Shown one piece after another: positions 19,554 through 30,455 of a DNA stretch of 64,000 bases (its first letter is position 1; each line of letters opens with the position of its first letter). The translations under genes and the position numbers were made by a program. The notes under the pieces are model-generated. The model saw nothing but the letters and a program-made list of their open reading frames with translations, searched no databases and had not been told where the DNA came from. This stretch comes from Deltaproteobacteria bacterium (GTDB lineage Bacteria; Bdellovibrionota; JACOXK01): NCBI GenBank assembly GCA_016186995.1, contig JACPKQ010000022.1, positions 1-64,000 on the forward strand. The letters are read 5' to 3'.

Positions 19554-20954
19554 ATGGCTAATTTAAAACAAACATTAAAATTAGGTCAACAACTTGTTAT
19601 GACACCACAGTTGCAGCAAGCAATTAAGTTGCTACAACTATCTCGTTTAGAGCTTGAAAAGGTTGTTAGTTCTGAACTCCTTGAAAACCCACTTTTAGAA
19701 GAAGATGTTCAATCTTTAGAAGCAAAAGATTTACCTAAAGAAGAGAAAAAAACACTTGTTGAAGGTAAAGATAGTTTTGATTGGGAATCTTATGTTGAAA
19801 GCTACAATGCTTCTTCAGGCTCATTACCTTATCAGAAAAAGAATCAAGATGAAGTTCCTGTTTACGAAAATTTAACATCTAAAGCTCAAACACTGACAGA
19901 TCATTTGAATTGGCAACTAAAACTTTCAGAGTTCTCCCATGAGGAGGTTGAAATAGGGGCTTTTATCATTGGTAATTTAAATGAGGATGGTTATTTAATC
20001 ATGGGTGTAGAAGAAATAGCTCAAAAAGAAAACTGGGATTTAGATAAAGTGAAAAGGGTTCTTTCAAGAATTCAATCTTTTGATCCTGTGGGTGTTGCTT
20101 CAACATCTCTGAAAGAGTGTTTACTTAAACAGCTCGATTATTTTGAAATTGGTGATGAGAAAGTAAAAAGGGTTGTTCAAGATCACCTTCAAGATCTTGA
20201 AAACAGAAATTTTTCTACCATTTCTAAAGCACTCAATATTTCACAAGAGGGTGTTATTGATATTGTGAAACTCATCCATCAATTGGAGCCAAAACCAGGA
20301 CGTTCTTTTTCAACAACAGATACTCATTACATCACCCCTGATGTTTATATTTACAAAGTAGCGGATGAATATGTGATTGTTCTCAATGAAGATGGGTTGC
20401 CTAAACTTAAAATCAGTTCTTTTTATAAGAATCTTTTAAAGACAGATGAGTCTTCAACACTCACAAAGGATTATATCCAAGATAAATTACGTTCAGCTAT
20501 TTGGCTCATCCGAAGCATTCATCAAAGACAAAGAACGATCTATAAAGTAACAGAAAGTATTGTAAAACATCAGAAAGAGTTTTTTGATAAGGGTTTACAG
20601 CATTTAAAACCCATGGTTCTCAAAGATATTGCCGCTGATATTGGAATGCATGAATCGACTGTGAGCCGTGTAACAACCAATAAATATATGCACACACCTC
20701 GAGGTATTTTTGAACTCAAATACTTTTTTAATACAAGTGTAAGCCGAGATGAAGGGGCTGATATTGCTTCAGAAAGTGTGAAGCACATGATTAAAGAAAT
20801 TGTAGAAAGTGAACCACCCAAAAAACCTTACTCCGACCAGAGAATTGTAGAAATTTTGAAATCAAAAAATATCAATATTGCAAGACGTACGGTTGCTAAA
20901 TACCGTGATATGTTGAAAATTCTTCCATCTTCTAAAAGAAAAAAGATGTTCTAA
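19554..20954 (+). CDS. rpoN: RNA polymerase sigma-54 factor
   Basis: Directs polymerase to -24/-12 promoters. The 466-aa protein has the glutamine-rich region I start (LKLGQQLVMTPQLQQAIKLL), core-binding region, a helix-turn-helix (LKDIAADIGMHESTVSRVT) and the RpoN box ARRTVAKYRDMLKI at the C-terminus. A good Shine-Dalgarno (AAGGTGG) precedes the ATG. Two consensus sigma-54 promoters elsewhere in this window (30456 and 43626) are plausible targets. Confidence 0.98.
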   Translation: MANLKQTLKLGQQLVMTPQLQQAIKLLQLSRLELEKVVSSELLENPLLEEDVQSLEAKDLPKEEKKTLVEGKDSFDWESYVESYNASSGSLPYQKKNQDEVPVYENLTSKAQTLTDHLNWQLKLSEFSHEEVEIGAFIIGNLNEDGYLIMGVEEIAQKENWDLDKVKRVLSRIQSFDPVGVASTSLKECLLKQLDYFEIGDEKVKRVVQDHLQDLENRNFSTISKALNISQEGVIDIVKLIHQLEPKPGRSFSTTDTHYITPDVYIYKVADEYVIVLNEDGLPKLKISSFYKNLLKTDESSTLTKDYIQDKLRSAIWLIRSIHQRQRTIYKVTESIVKHQKEFFDKGLQHLKPMVLKDIAADIGMHESTVSRVTTNKYMHTPRGIFELKYFFNTSVSRDEGADIASESVKHMIKEIVESEPPKKPYSDQRIVEILKSKNINIARRTVAKYRDMLKILPSSKRKKMF

Positions 20955-20973
20955 GAAAAAAAAGGAGGCTTGT

Positions 20974-21369
20974 ATGGCACTTAAAATTAAAGAAACATTT
21001 AAAAATATGGAACCTACAGACAGTCTCAAAGACCGTCTTGAAGAAAAACTTAATCATATTACTGAACATGTTCCAGGTGTTCGAGAAGCTCAGTGTATTT
21101 TTAAAATAGAGGGTTCTCGTCATATTGTAGATGTAACTCTCTATGCAACTCATAAAGAGTTTTTTGCAGAGGCTGGCTCCACAGATATGTATGCATCTAT
21201 TGATTTAGTGGTTCACAAGCTTCAAACTCAACTTCGTCGCTTTAAAGAAAAGATTAAAAACCATAAATCTTTTGAACAAAGTAACGCTGGTAAATTGCGC
21301 TATGCAGAAAATCTTTTTGATGAAAAAAGATTGAAAGAAGATGCAAAACATAGAAATGATGAGGAATAG
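20974..21369 (+). CDS. hpf: ribosome hibernation-promoting factor
   Basis: A 131-aa HPF/YfiA-type protein that binds the 30S decoding region in slow growth. It shows the family pattern FKNMEPTDSLKDRLEEKLNHI, IEGSRHIVDVTLYATHKEFFAEA and DMYASIDLVVHKLQTQLRRFKEKIKNH. Its extra C-terminal tail is short, so it is the short or intermediate form. AAGGAGG lies ideally upstream. It lies in its usual place, directly after rpoN. Confidence 0.95.
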   Translation: MALKIKETFKNMEPTDSLKDRLEEKLNHITEHVPGVREAQCIFKIEGSRHIVDVTLYATHKEFFAEAGSTDMYASIDLVVHKLQTQLRRFKEKIKNHKSFEQSNAGKLRYAENLFDEKRLKEDAKHRNDEE

Positions 21370-21378
21370 CAATTCTAC

Positions 21379-22224
21379 ATGTCTAAAAGAATTATAGTTG
21401 TCACCGGAGTTTCTGGCTCCGGGAAAACATCTGCCATTAAAGCCCTGGAAGACCTGGGCTTTTTTTGTGTTGATAACCTACCTCAAGAGTTTTTTTACAA
21501 ATTTTTAGAGTTAGCAGAAAAGCGAGATGTCGATGTTGCTTTGGGGATTGATGTTCGAAGTCATGTCATAGGAAGCGATTTTAAAAATTTTTTTCAAGAG
21601 ATGAAAGGCCGTATTGAAGTTTTATTTATTGAAGCGAGCAAAGAAATTATTATGCGACGTTTTGGTGAAACAAGACGCAAACACCCCATACCTCACGTTA
21701 AAAATCTTCAAGAAGGAATTGAAAAAGAACTGCAATGGATTCAAGAATTAAGACAGTACGCCACAGATATTATTGATACCACAAATTTGAATATCCATGA
21801 GCTTCGAAGGTTTATTCGAAAAAAATATGGATCTTCTGACCCAGAAAATACGATGCAGATCAATCTTGTTTCTTTTGGGTATCGCCATGGAATTCCTCTG
21901 GATACTGATATAGTGATTGATACACGCTGTCTTCCCAATCCTCATTATAAGGACGAGCTTCGAAAATTTACGGGCAAAGATAAAGAAGTTATTGAGTATT
22001 TGGAAAAAGAAGGGGGGGTTTCTCATTTTTTAAATCTTTATTATAAGGTTTTAAGTGAAACGATCCCTCTCTATGAGAAAGAGGGTAAAGCCTATCTTAC
22101 CATTGCCATAGGTTGTACAGGGGGACATCATCGCTCTGTTTATGTGGCTCTTAAACTTCAAGAATTCTTTAAGAAAAACGGCTATAATACGCAGTTGAGT
22201 GATCGAGATATCTATAAAAATTAA
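21379..22224 (+). CDS. rapZ: RNase adapter RapZ (P-loop nucleotide-binding protein)
   Basis: A 281-aa protein with Walker A GVSGSGKTSAIKALEDLGFFC, ALGIDVR, RRFGETRRKHP and the C-terminal YVALKLQEFFKK with IGCTGGHHRSVY. RapZ controls GlcN6P metabolism through sRNA decay in enterobacteria; outside that group it is mainly a nucleotide-dependent regulator. Follows hpf as in the conserved rpoN cluster. No promoter is visible between them. Confidence 0.96.
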   Translation: MSKRIIVVTGVSGSGKTSAIKALEDLGFFCVDNLPQEFFYKFLELAEKRDVDVALGIDVRSHVIGSDFKNFFQEMKGRIEVLFIEASKEIIMRRFGETRRKHPIPHVKNLQEGIEKELQWIQELRQYATDIIDTTNLNIHELRRFIRKKYGSSDPENTMQINLVSFGYRHGIPLDTDIVIDTRCLPNPHYKDELRKFTGKDKEVIEYLEKEGGVSHFLNLYYKVLSETIPLYEKEGKAYLTIAIGCTGGHHRSVYVALKLQEFFKKNGYNTQLSDRDIYKN

Positions 22225-22242
22225 TCTTTCGATTTCTTTGGC

Positions 22243-22271
22243 TTGACTGGCCTAAAATCTCGACATAATGT
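22243..22271 (+). promoter_or_regulatory. sigma-70 promoter of metK
   Basis: TTGACT, exact 17-bp spacer, TAATGT, 34 nt before the metK ATG. The remaining leader (with AAGGGG as Shine-Dalgarno) is too short for a SAM riboswitch. Confidence 0.65.
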
Positions 22272-22305
22272 CAAAATCTATACTAACAATTAAAAGGGGA
22301 ATCCT

Positions 22306-24589
<2,284 letters not shown>

Positions 24590-24605
24590 AAACTTTCCCT
24601 ATTTT

Positions 24606-24645
24606 CCTCTCCCTTGATGGGAGAGGATTGAGGAGAGGGTGATAG
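24606..24645. repeat. family C repeat (CCTCTCCCTTGATGGGAGAGG...GGAGAGGGTGATAG)
   Basis: A hairpin CCTCTCCC/GGGAGAGG followed by GAGGAGAGGGTGATAG. Nearly the same 40-mer occurs at 46542, and a variant in opposite arrangement at 46318. Together with the adjacent family A palindrome it fills the ahcY-subtilase gap. Confidence 0.85.
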
Positions 24646-24714
24646 ATTATAGAAATTGACTTTATGTTCTCTTTTATGATTTGATAATTTTTATAGGTTG
24701 TTGTTGTACCTTTC

Positions 24715-24740
24715 GTCATCCCGGACTTGATCCGGGATCC
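24715..24740. repeat. family A-type palindrome (GTCATCCCGGA/TCCGGGAT)
   Basis: GTCATCCCGGACTTGATCCGGGATCC forms a stem ATCCCGGA/TCCGGGAT; a variant of the window-wide repeat, located 33 nt before the subtilase start. Confidence 0.8.
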
Positions 24741-24772
24741 ATTTGCAGTACTACTTTTTTTAAGGAGGCTTT

Positions 24773-26917
24773 ATGCTGAAGAAGTCCCTAGTAGTAGTCG
24801 TTGCAGTTTTTGTTTTTTCAAACTTAGCTCACAGTATACCTATCTATCTTAAAAAGAATATTTTTGATCCAGAAAAAATCCCAGTTGAAAGAATAGAACC
24901 TTTATTTTCTTTTGGTGATGAGTTTAAGGCTCAGAACTTTTTAGTACAATTTAAAAGTGTGATTTCGGAAAGTTTAAAACAGGATCTTTTAAGTCATAAT
25001 GTAGAAATACTTTCCTATATACCAGAAAACACCCTTGTTCTTTCTTTAACAAGAGATCAAATCATAAATTTTAAAAATTCTTCTGATATTTTAGGGATTT
25101 TTCCTTTAAAATTTGAGTATAAAATTTCAGAAAAAATAAAACCTGTAAGTATTTTTGATAAAGAAACAAGTTTTATTCTTTCTATACAGATTTTTGATCA
25201 TCAATTCCAGGAAGAACTTATTTCTTTTTTAGAGAGTAATAATCAAGAAATATTTGTAGCTTCAAAAAAAAGAGTGATAGCGCGTATTTCTTATGATTTG
25301 CTTTACAAAGTGGCTCAGTTTTCAAGCGTTGAGTGGATTGAAAGATATGAAGAACCCCAATTCTTATATTATCCTATGATGACATTGGATGAAAAAGAAC
25401 CTCAAGAGCCACCCACTGAAGGAGATTATGACAAACTTACAGGTTATGAAAGTGGGGTTCGTATTTTAAGAACACAACTTTCCTATCAAATGGGTTTATT
25501 GGGACAGCGTCAAATCGTTGCCATGGCTGACACAGGGGTTTCTCAAGGAAAAATCGACAAAACTTTGCACCAAGATCTAAAAGACCGCCTTCTTAAAGGA
25601 TATGCCGAAGGCTTTTTTAGTAACTCATGGGCAGATCCTCTAGGACACGGTACGCATGTTGCAGGCTCTATTGCTGGAGATGGTTTTACTTCTAAAGGAA
25701 AGATTAGAGGCACTGCTTATGCTTCCGGACTCATAGTTCAATCAATGATGACAGGTTTGGGGGGCATGTTTCCTCCTCAAGACTTACACCGACTTTTTGA
25801 AAAAACATATAATGATGGAGCACGAATTCATTCTAATAGTTGGGGACTTCCTATGTCTCATGGGGAATATGAAAGTTTTTCTGTGGATGTAGATCAATTT
25901 TCTTGGGAATTTCAAGATTTTCTTCCTGTCTTTGCAGCAGGGAACAATGGGGGAGATTTCAATAAAGATGGTATTATTGATGAACGTTCAATTTTAGCTC
26001 CTTCTGTTGCGAAAAATAGTTTATCAGTAGGTGCAAGTGAAAATCTTGTTTTTGTAGGGGGCATTCAAAGAAAATGGGGTGTGTTACTTGATGCAGATAA
26101 GAAATGGGGAGTTCCCCCTATTAGTGAAGACCTTATTTCTGATAATGAAAATGGAGTCGCTGCTTTTAGTAGTCGAGGTCCTACAGCGGATGGAAGGCTA
26201 AAACCTGATGTCGTAGCACCAGGAACTAATGTTTTATCTCTTCGATCCTCTCATCCTGATGCTGAACAGCTCTGGGGTGCGTATGACAGTCATTATGTAT
26301 GGAGTGGCGGGACAAGCATGTCTACCCCACTGGTCACTGGATCTCTTGCCATTATCAGACAGTATTATACTGAGGTAGAAAAACTTAAATTTGTTTCTTC
26401 AGCACTTCTTAAAGCAACCATTATGAATGGTGCGTATGACATGTACCCAGGACAGTTTGGAGATATTGAAAAGAAAGAACTTCCACATCGTCGTCCTAAT
26501 ATTCATGAAGGGTGGGGGCGTGTTGATATTGATAACACACTTTTTAAACCTTTCTTTTATTTGGATGAAAGAGTGGGGCTTCCTGTAGGGGGAAAGAAAA
26601 CTTTAAAAGTTAAAGTTTTAAGTTTGGATAAGCCTTTAAGATTTACCATGGCTTATACAGATTATCCTGGTTCACCCTCTGCATCTCGAGCACTGGTGAA
26701 TGATCTTGATATAACGATAACCGACCCACAAGGCAAAATTCATTTTCCAAATGGTTTAGGTAAAGCTGATCGTCTTAATAATGTTGAAACCATTGATATT
26801 CTTCAACCTGTTGTGGGTGTTTATACTGTTGAAGTTGAGGGTTATCAAATACCTCAGGGTAAAAATGGAAAACAACCTTTTGCTCTTGTAGCCTCAGGTG
26901 ACTTTCAAAAACTTTAA
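24773..26917 (+). CDS. exported subtilisin-family (S8) serine protease
   Basis: A 714-aa secreted protease. Signal peptide MLKKSLVVVVAVFVFSNLAHS; residues 45-195 are an inhibitor-like propeptide region. Catalytic residues are visible: Asp253 in AMADTGVSQGK, His292 in GHGTHVAGSIAGDG, Asn in the oxyanion region FAAGNNGGDFN, and Ser near 520 in SGGTSMSTPLVTGS. The C-terminal 130 residues form a beta-rich domain (TMAYTDYPGSPSA ... ALVNDLDITITDP), as in S8 enzymes of the KP-43 type. AAGGAGG precedes the start. Substrate unknown; it may process surface proteins or feed on peptides. Confidence 0.94.
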   Translation: MLKKSLVVVVAVFVFSNLAHSIPIYLKKNIFDPEKIPVERIEPLFSFGDEFKAQNFLVQFKSVISESLKQDLLSHNVEILSYIPENTLVLSLTRDQIINFKNSSDILGIFPLKFEYKISEKIKPVSIFDKETSFILSIQIFDHQFQEELISFLESNNQEIFVASKKRVIARISYDLLYKVAQFSSVEWIERYEEPQFLYYPMMTLDEKEPQEPPTEGDYDKLTGYESGVRILRTQLSYQMGLLGQRQIVAMADTGVSQGKIDKTLHQDLKDRLLKGYAEGFFSNSWADPLGHGTHVAGSIAGDGFTSKGKIRGTAYASGLIVQSMMTGLGGMFPPQDLHRLFEKTYNDGARIHSNSWGLPMSHGEYESFSVDVDQFSWEFQDFLPVFAAGNNGGDFNKDGIIDERSILAPSVAKNSLSVGASENLVFVGGIQRKWGVLLDADKKWGVPPISEDLISDNENGVAAFSSRGPTADGRLKPDVVAPGTNVLSLRSSHPDAEQLWGAYDSHYVWSGGTSMSTPLVTGSLAIIRQYYTEVEKLKFVSSALLKATIMNGAYDMYPGQFGDIEKKELPHRRPNIHEGWGRVDIDNTLFKPFFYLDERVGLPVGGKKTLKVKVLSLDKPLRFTMAYTDYPGSPSASRALVNDLDITITDPQGKIHFPNGLGKADRLNNVETIDILQPVVGVYTVEVEGYQIPQGKNGKQPFALVASGDFQKL

Positions 26918-26943
26918 ACCTTGTTATCCAGGGCTTTTCTTTT

Positions 26944-26974
26944 TGTCATCCCAAGGCCCTGACCGGGGGATCCA
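26944..26974. repeat. degenerate family A palindrome
   Basis: GTCATCCCAAGGCCCTGACCGGGGGATCCAG; ATCCC/GGGGGAT arms. It opens a 571-nt gene-free stretch (26918-27488) made almost entirely of repeats. Confidence 0.65.
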
Positions 26975-27000
26975 GATTCTTCTTCAGCCTTGGTTCTTGA

Positions 27001-27153
27001 AATGGTTAGTGTCTTTCGCTTCATGGCTCGCTACACTTGTCATATCGGATTCTTCATTATCCCGTAAGTGCTAAAGCACTGTCCGGGATGATAGAATGCT
27101 GAATATTTGCAACCATAGGCTGCGCTTTACTTCCGCTCCAGACACTGACCATT
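27001..27153. repeat. MITE-like element family E, copy 1, with nested palindrome
   Basis: Terminal inverted repeats are AATGGTTAGTGTCTTTCGCT... and ...ACTTCCGCTCCAGACACTGACCATT. The middle holds a family A-type palindrome (ATCCCGTAAGTGCTAAAGCACTGTCCGGGAT). Copies lie at 51089 and 59183, with a partial copy at 43336. No ORF of its own. Confidence 0.8.
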
Positions 27154-27221
27154 TCCGAACATGGTTGCGAATTATGTCATGTTTATGAAAGAATCTAAAC
27201 TCGAGAATAAAACTATAGGGC

Positions 27222-27420
27222 AAAAGATATAAAGAGGTGGGACTGTGTTTCAAAAAAACCTTCTCGCAGGCCAAAGCGGGCATGGATTTTTTACGAAGTG
27301 AAAAAGAGCGTCGGCCGAGAGAGAGCGCAAAATTCTCGCAGGGAATTTTGATAGCGTGTTTTTGAGAAATACAGTCCCACCGATGTAATATATCGAGGGA
27401 AGTACTATCCCTATCTTTTG
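27222..27420. repeat. MITE-like element family D, copy with divergent centre
   Basis: Right end GGAAGTACTATCCCTATCTTTTG matches the right ends at 51485 and 28545; the left end (CAAAAGATATAAAGAGG) is a diverged form. The centre differs from other copies and carries its own inverted repeat GTGGGACTGT...ACAGTCCCAC. Outside the right end lies CCACTTCAAGAACC, the mirror of GGTTCTTGAAATGG before element E1, so E1 and D together look like one composite element of about 440 bp. Confidence 0.7.
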
Positions 27421-27488
27421 TGGCCACTTCAAGAACCTAAAGTTGTTGGGATCATTCCAAGAATCTAGCGATGGGACCGCCATAGTTT

Positions 27489-28430
27489 TCAATAGAAATT
27501 TGTTCTAAACTCATATATGGGAGAAAGATTTTTTTCTTGGGAAATGATTTTGTAATAGTAGGTTTGGTTGGATTCTAAATTTTCAAATTTTATTTTATAT
27601 TCTTTTAAAGGTTTTTGTTGGTCTATTTTTTTCTCTAAATTTTTAGTTTTTCCATAGTATATAGTAATGGGTGCTTCTTGGTTAAGTATAATTTCTAAAA
27701 GGGCTGAGTGTGATGTAATTTGTGAAACTGTTGGAGAAAGCTCTAATTCAATTGTTAGGGGTTTTTTGGTTAGCTCTGGTGTCATTCCTTCAAACAGTTG
27801 AGACATTTTTTTAGCACCCGATGCATTTTGAATTTCTACTTTAAAAAAATACTTTGTTTGTGGTTTTAAATCTTCTAAATCAATTTCATGTTTTTCACCA
27901 AGAACCAGAACTTCTTGAGACTGTTGTAAATTTGTATCTGTTCCATAACGAATAGTTCCAACAGTTGGAACGTTTGTTTCCCAATAAAGTTTTGCCATTC
28001 CGTTATGGGCTTCAAACTGAGGTTGTTTTGCAAAAAGTGGATAAAGCTGTGGAAGTTTAAGTTTTGTTTTAAAGCTATAAATTTGGGTATTTATCTCTTT
28101 TCCTGCATTATTTTTAAGAGTCAGTTTGAAGTAATACTGTGTGTTAGGAGAAAGATTTTGAAGTTTTACTCTATGAAATTTTGCATTAGGAGAATCTATT
28201 TTTAAGTTAAGAAGATTAACATTGTGACCATAGTAAAGCATTGCGGAGGCAAGTTCATCAGACATCCATTCAATAGAAACATGATTTGTTTCAATGAGGT
28301 TTACAACAGGAGCTGATTCAAAAGAAAGTGCCTTTAACCATAATGGAAATAGGAATATGATAATCAAAAAGGTAGCGCTCAAAAAGCCCTTTCCCCAGAA
28401 TCCGAATTTTTGTTCTTTCAGAGATAGCAA
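27489..28430 (-). CDS. exported or membrane-anchored fibronectin type III-like protein; start altered by repeat
   Basis: After an N-terminal membrane segment (GFLSATFLIIIFLFPLWLKA) come about three 90-aa Fn3-like modules with the repeated pattern NLSPNTQYYFKLTL, DLKPQTKYFFKVEIQN and NLESNQTYYYKIISQ. Fn3 domains bind or space surface proteins. The track ORF extends to 28697, but codons 43-89 there are translated family D repeat. A TTG at 28430, preceded by AAGGA inside the repeat, is a plausible start giving 313 aa. The original N-terminus may have been replaced by the repeat insertion. Start confidence is low; the Fn3 call is good. Confidence 0.7.
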   Translation of the reverse strand: MLSLKEQKFGFWGKGFLSATFLIIIFLFPLWLKALSFESAPVVNLIETNHVSIEWMSDELASAMLYYGHNVNLLNLKIDSPNAKFHRVKLQNLSPNTQYYFKLTLKNNAGKEINTQIYSFKTKLKLPQLYPLFAKQPQFEAHNGMAKLYWETNVPTVGTIRYGTDTNLQQSQEVLVLGEKHEIDLEDLKPQTKYFFKVEIQNASGAKKMSQLFEGMTPELTKKPLTIELELSPTVSQITSHSALLEIILNQEAPITIYYGKTKNLEKKIDQQKPLKEYKIKFENLESNQTYYYKIISQEKNLSPIYEFRTNFY

Positions 28431-28573
28431 TAGTACTTCCTTCGGGTACGCCGTCGCTTTTTTCCTGCGAAAAAGCGCGGCTCGCGTCTCAGGCAATCTG
28501 CTGCATATTCTATGCAGACCAAGCCAGATTGCCTTCCGACACGACCCTCTGTAAGTACTATCCCTATCTCTTA
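28421..28573. repeat. MITE-like element family D, copy 1
   Basis: Ends GAGATAGCAATAGTACTTCC and AAGTACTATCCCTATCTC form terminal inverted repeats. The interior (GTACGCCGTCGCTTTTTTCC ... GCATATTCTATGCAGACCAA ... CCTTCCGACACGACCCTC) matches copy 42986-43143 nearly throughout. The insertion lies at the 5' end of the Fn3-like gene. Confidence 0.85.
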
Positions 28574-28732
28574 AACTAAATTTTGAGTTCATGTGAGAAG
28601 TCTTGGGGTGTGAAGCATTCTGACGCAACATAAAATTACCTGGTGTATTTTGAGTGGCCGAAGGCTTTTTGAGCGCGGTCATAAAAAAATGTTTCATTTA
28701 CTCCCCTTCATTTTCGAAGTACGATTGTATTT

Positions 28733-29488
28733 ATGTATAAACTGAATACTTCTATTCTACTGGATCATCTTACATGGCCACAAGTAGAAAAAAAAATAAA
28801 TGAAGGATATAAGAATATACTTCTTGGGGTGGGTTCTACCGAACAACATGGGCCTCATTTGCCTCTTTTTACAGATGCTTTTTGTGGGGACGTCATTGGA
28901 AATGCGGTTTCAGAAAATATTGGAAAAACACTTCAAGCCCCTACTATTCGTGTGGGGTGTTCAAGCGCCCATTTGGGATTTCCTGGTACCATGTCCATCA
29001 GTGCGCAAACACTTAAAAAGCTCATTTTAGAATATGGTGAGAGCCTTTCTTTAACGCCTTTTAAAAACTTTATTATTGTGCCTACGCACGGAGGTAATTT
29101 TAAACCTATTTTAGATCTCCTCGAAGAAACAGGCGGGAAAATTAACAAACTTAAACTTATAGCCTATACAGATTTTGAAGAACTTATGGTACGTTTTCAC
29201 GAAGCCTCTCAAAAATTTAAAATATCCCGAGAAGATGCAGGGCTTCATGCAGGAGAAATTGAAACCTCTATTATGCTTTATTTAAGTAAAGAATTTATCC
29301 AAGGTAAAACCTTTGAAAAAGGAACTTTGAATTTTTCAACGGTAGAAGAGGTTTATAAAAAAGGAACTCGATCTTTATCTAAAAATGGTATTTTAGGAAA
29401 TCCAAAAACAGCCACCGCAGAAAAAGGAAAAGTTTATCTTCAGTGTTATGTTGACGCTGTTACCCAATACCTCAAGAAAAATTTATAG
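28733..29488 (+). CDS. creatininase-family amidohydrolase-like protein
   Basis: A 251-aa protein with the metal-binding signatures of the creatininase superfamily: GSTEQHGPHLPLFTDA near residue 34, HLGFPGTMSIS, VPTHGGN near 113 and GLHAGEIETS near 165. Family members hydrolyse cyclic amides or act in formamide/cofactor metabolism; the substrate cannot be deduced here. A strong bidirectional terminator follows. Upstream is a repeat-rich region, with no clear promoter. Confidence 0.9.
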   Translation: MYKLNTSILLDHLTWPQVEKKINEGYKNILLGVGSTEQHGPHLPLFTDAFCGDVIGNAVSENIGKTLQAPTIRVGCSSAHLGFPGTMSISAQTLKKLILEYGESLSLTPFKNFIIVPTHGGNFKPILDLLEETGGKINKLKLIAYTDFEELMVRFHEASQKFKISREDAGLHAGEIETSIMLYLSKEFIQGKTFEKGTLNFSTVEEVYKKGTRSLSKNGILGNPKTATAEKGKVYLQCYVDAVTQYLKKNL

Positions 29489-29494
29489 TTATTT

Positions 29495-29531
29495 AAAAAT
29501 AAAAAAGGGGCAGCTACGCTGCCCCTTTTTG
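29495..29531. terminator. bidirectional rho-independent terminator
   Basis: A perfect 8-bp stem GGGGCAGC/GCTGCCCC with a 3-nt loop, preceded by an A-tract and followed by TTTTT. It serves the creatininase-family gene and the convergent minus-strand secreted protein gene. Confidence 0.92.
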
Positions 29532-29548
29532 TTGATACGACAATATGT

Positions 29549-30208
29549 TTATTTACCTTTGTTGAGTTTGTAAGAATCGATCCATTGTCCAGTTGGAGTT
29601 CTGTAAGCGATCCATTTTTCACCATTGCTGCGCTTTTCATACTGACCAGGAAGCCATGTCATAATTTGACCATTTTGCTTTCCGTCAGAGGTGTCTCTGA
29701 CGACAAGAACTTTCCAACGATGCCCACTCCATGTCTCAAGCTGTGGTCTTGCAGAATCTAAAAGGCGTGGAGGAAGTCCTTCTTGTTGAACTCGAACGAC
29801 ATAAGTCCACCCACGGCGTGGGTCACCTTCTTTAAATCTCCAGTATTCCCAGCCTTCTGTAATGTTTTCATCCATGGGTGCCCAGGTCACAAAGTGCCCT
29901 TCAGCATCTCTAACAACAAGCCGCTCAAGTTGCTCTCCACCTTTGGCTTCCCATTTTTCAATAAAACCTCTAAAGCCTGTGACAAAGGTTCCATCTTCAT
30001 GGCGTGCCACCCAAGAGCTTTGCTGCGTGCCATCATCCCATTGTTCAGGGGTTAACTTACCCCAACGAAGAAACTCTCCGTCATCATTTCTTTCTGCAAA
30101 GACAAGCCCTGTCTTGCGCCATCGCTCTAACTGATGAGCAGCATCAGAGAACAAGGGTAGAAAAAATAATGAAATGAGGAAAAGAAAAGAAATCCTACGT
30201 AGAAACAT
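29549..30208 (-). CDS. exported protein with tryptophan-containing repeat modules
   Basis: A 219-aa protein with signal peptide FLRRISFLFLISLFFLPLFS. The mature part comprises about four modules of roughly 45-50 aa, each with a Trp-rich pattern such as RWRKTGLVFAERNDDGEFLRW, QLERLVVRDAEGHFVTW and LETWSGHRWKVLVVRD. These resemble short beta-hairpin repeats, but I do not recognise a named domain. Start ATG 30208 follows a perfect AAGGAGGT; the track's longer start at 30274 overlaps the likely -10 element. Monocistronic, ended by the shared terminator. Confidence 0.75.
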   Translation of the reverse strand: MFLRRISFLFLISLFFLPLFSDAAHQLERWRKTGLVFAERNDDGEFLRWGKLTPEQWDDGTQQSSWVARHEDGTFVTGFRGFIEKWEAKGGEQLERLVVRDAEGHFVTWAPMDENITEGWEYWRFKEGDPRRGWTYVVRVQQEGLPPRLLDSARPQLETWSGHRWKVLVVRDTSDGKQNGQIMTWLPGQYEKRSNGEKWIAYRTPTGQWIDSYKLNKGK

Positions 30209-30273
30209 ACACGACCTCCTTATGTTACTCTTACATTTCACCACAACGATACTCCACGTGTGGTTTGCAGGCA

Positions 30274-30302
30274 TATCTATAGAAATGTATTTTTTATGTC
30301 AA
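30274..30302 (-). promoter_or_regulatory. sigma-70 promoter of the tryptophan-repeat protein gene
   Basis: On the minus strand TTGACA, 17-bp spacer, TAGATA (overlapping TATAGA). It is placed 66 nt upstream of the chosen start and supports rejecting the longer track start. Confidence 0.5.
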
Positions 30303-30455
30303 CCCTATAAACAGTTTTGTTAAGAAAATATTCGCTTTGATTTCCAGAATGATTTTAATAACTTATGTTAAATCTGATTAAATATAGATCACTTTATAGG
30401 TGGGTGAAAAACAATGTTAAAATTATAACTTATTGATTTTATTGAGTGTATTTCT

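Noticed and set aside
22272-22305. SAM riboswitch upstream of metK
   Set aside because: Only 34 nt separate the -10 box from the start codon, too short for any SAM riboswitch class.
27071-27492. ORFs 27071-27427 and 27250-27492 (minus)
   Set aside because: They are translations of MITE-like repeats E1/D, shared with other intergenic copies.
28930-29148. ORF opposite the creatininase-family gene
   Set aside because: Entirely antisense to a gene with conserved motifs; no independent support.
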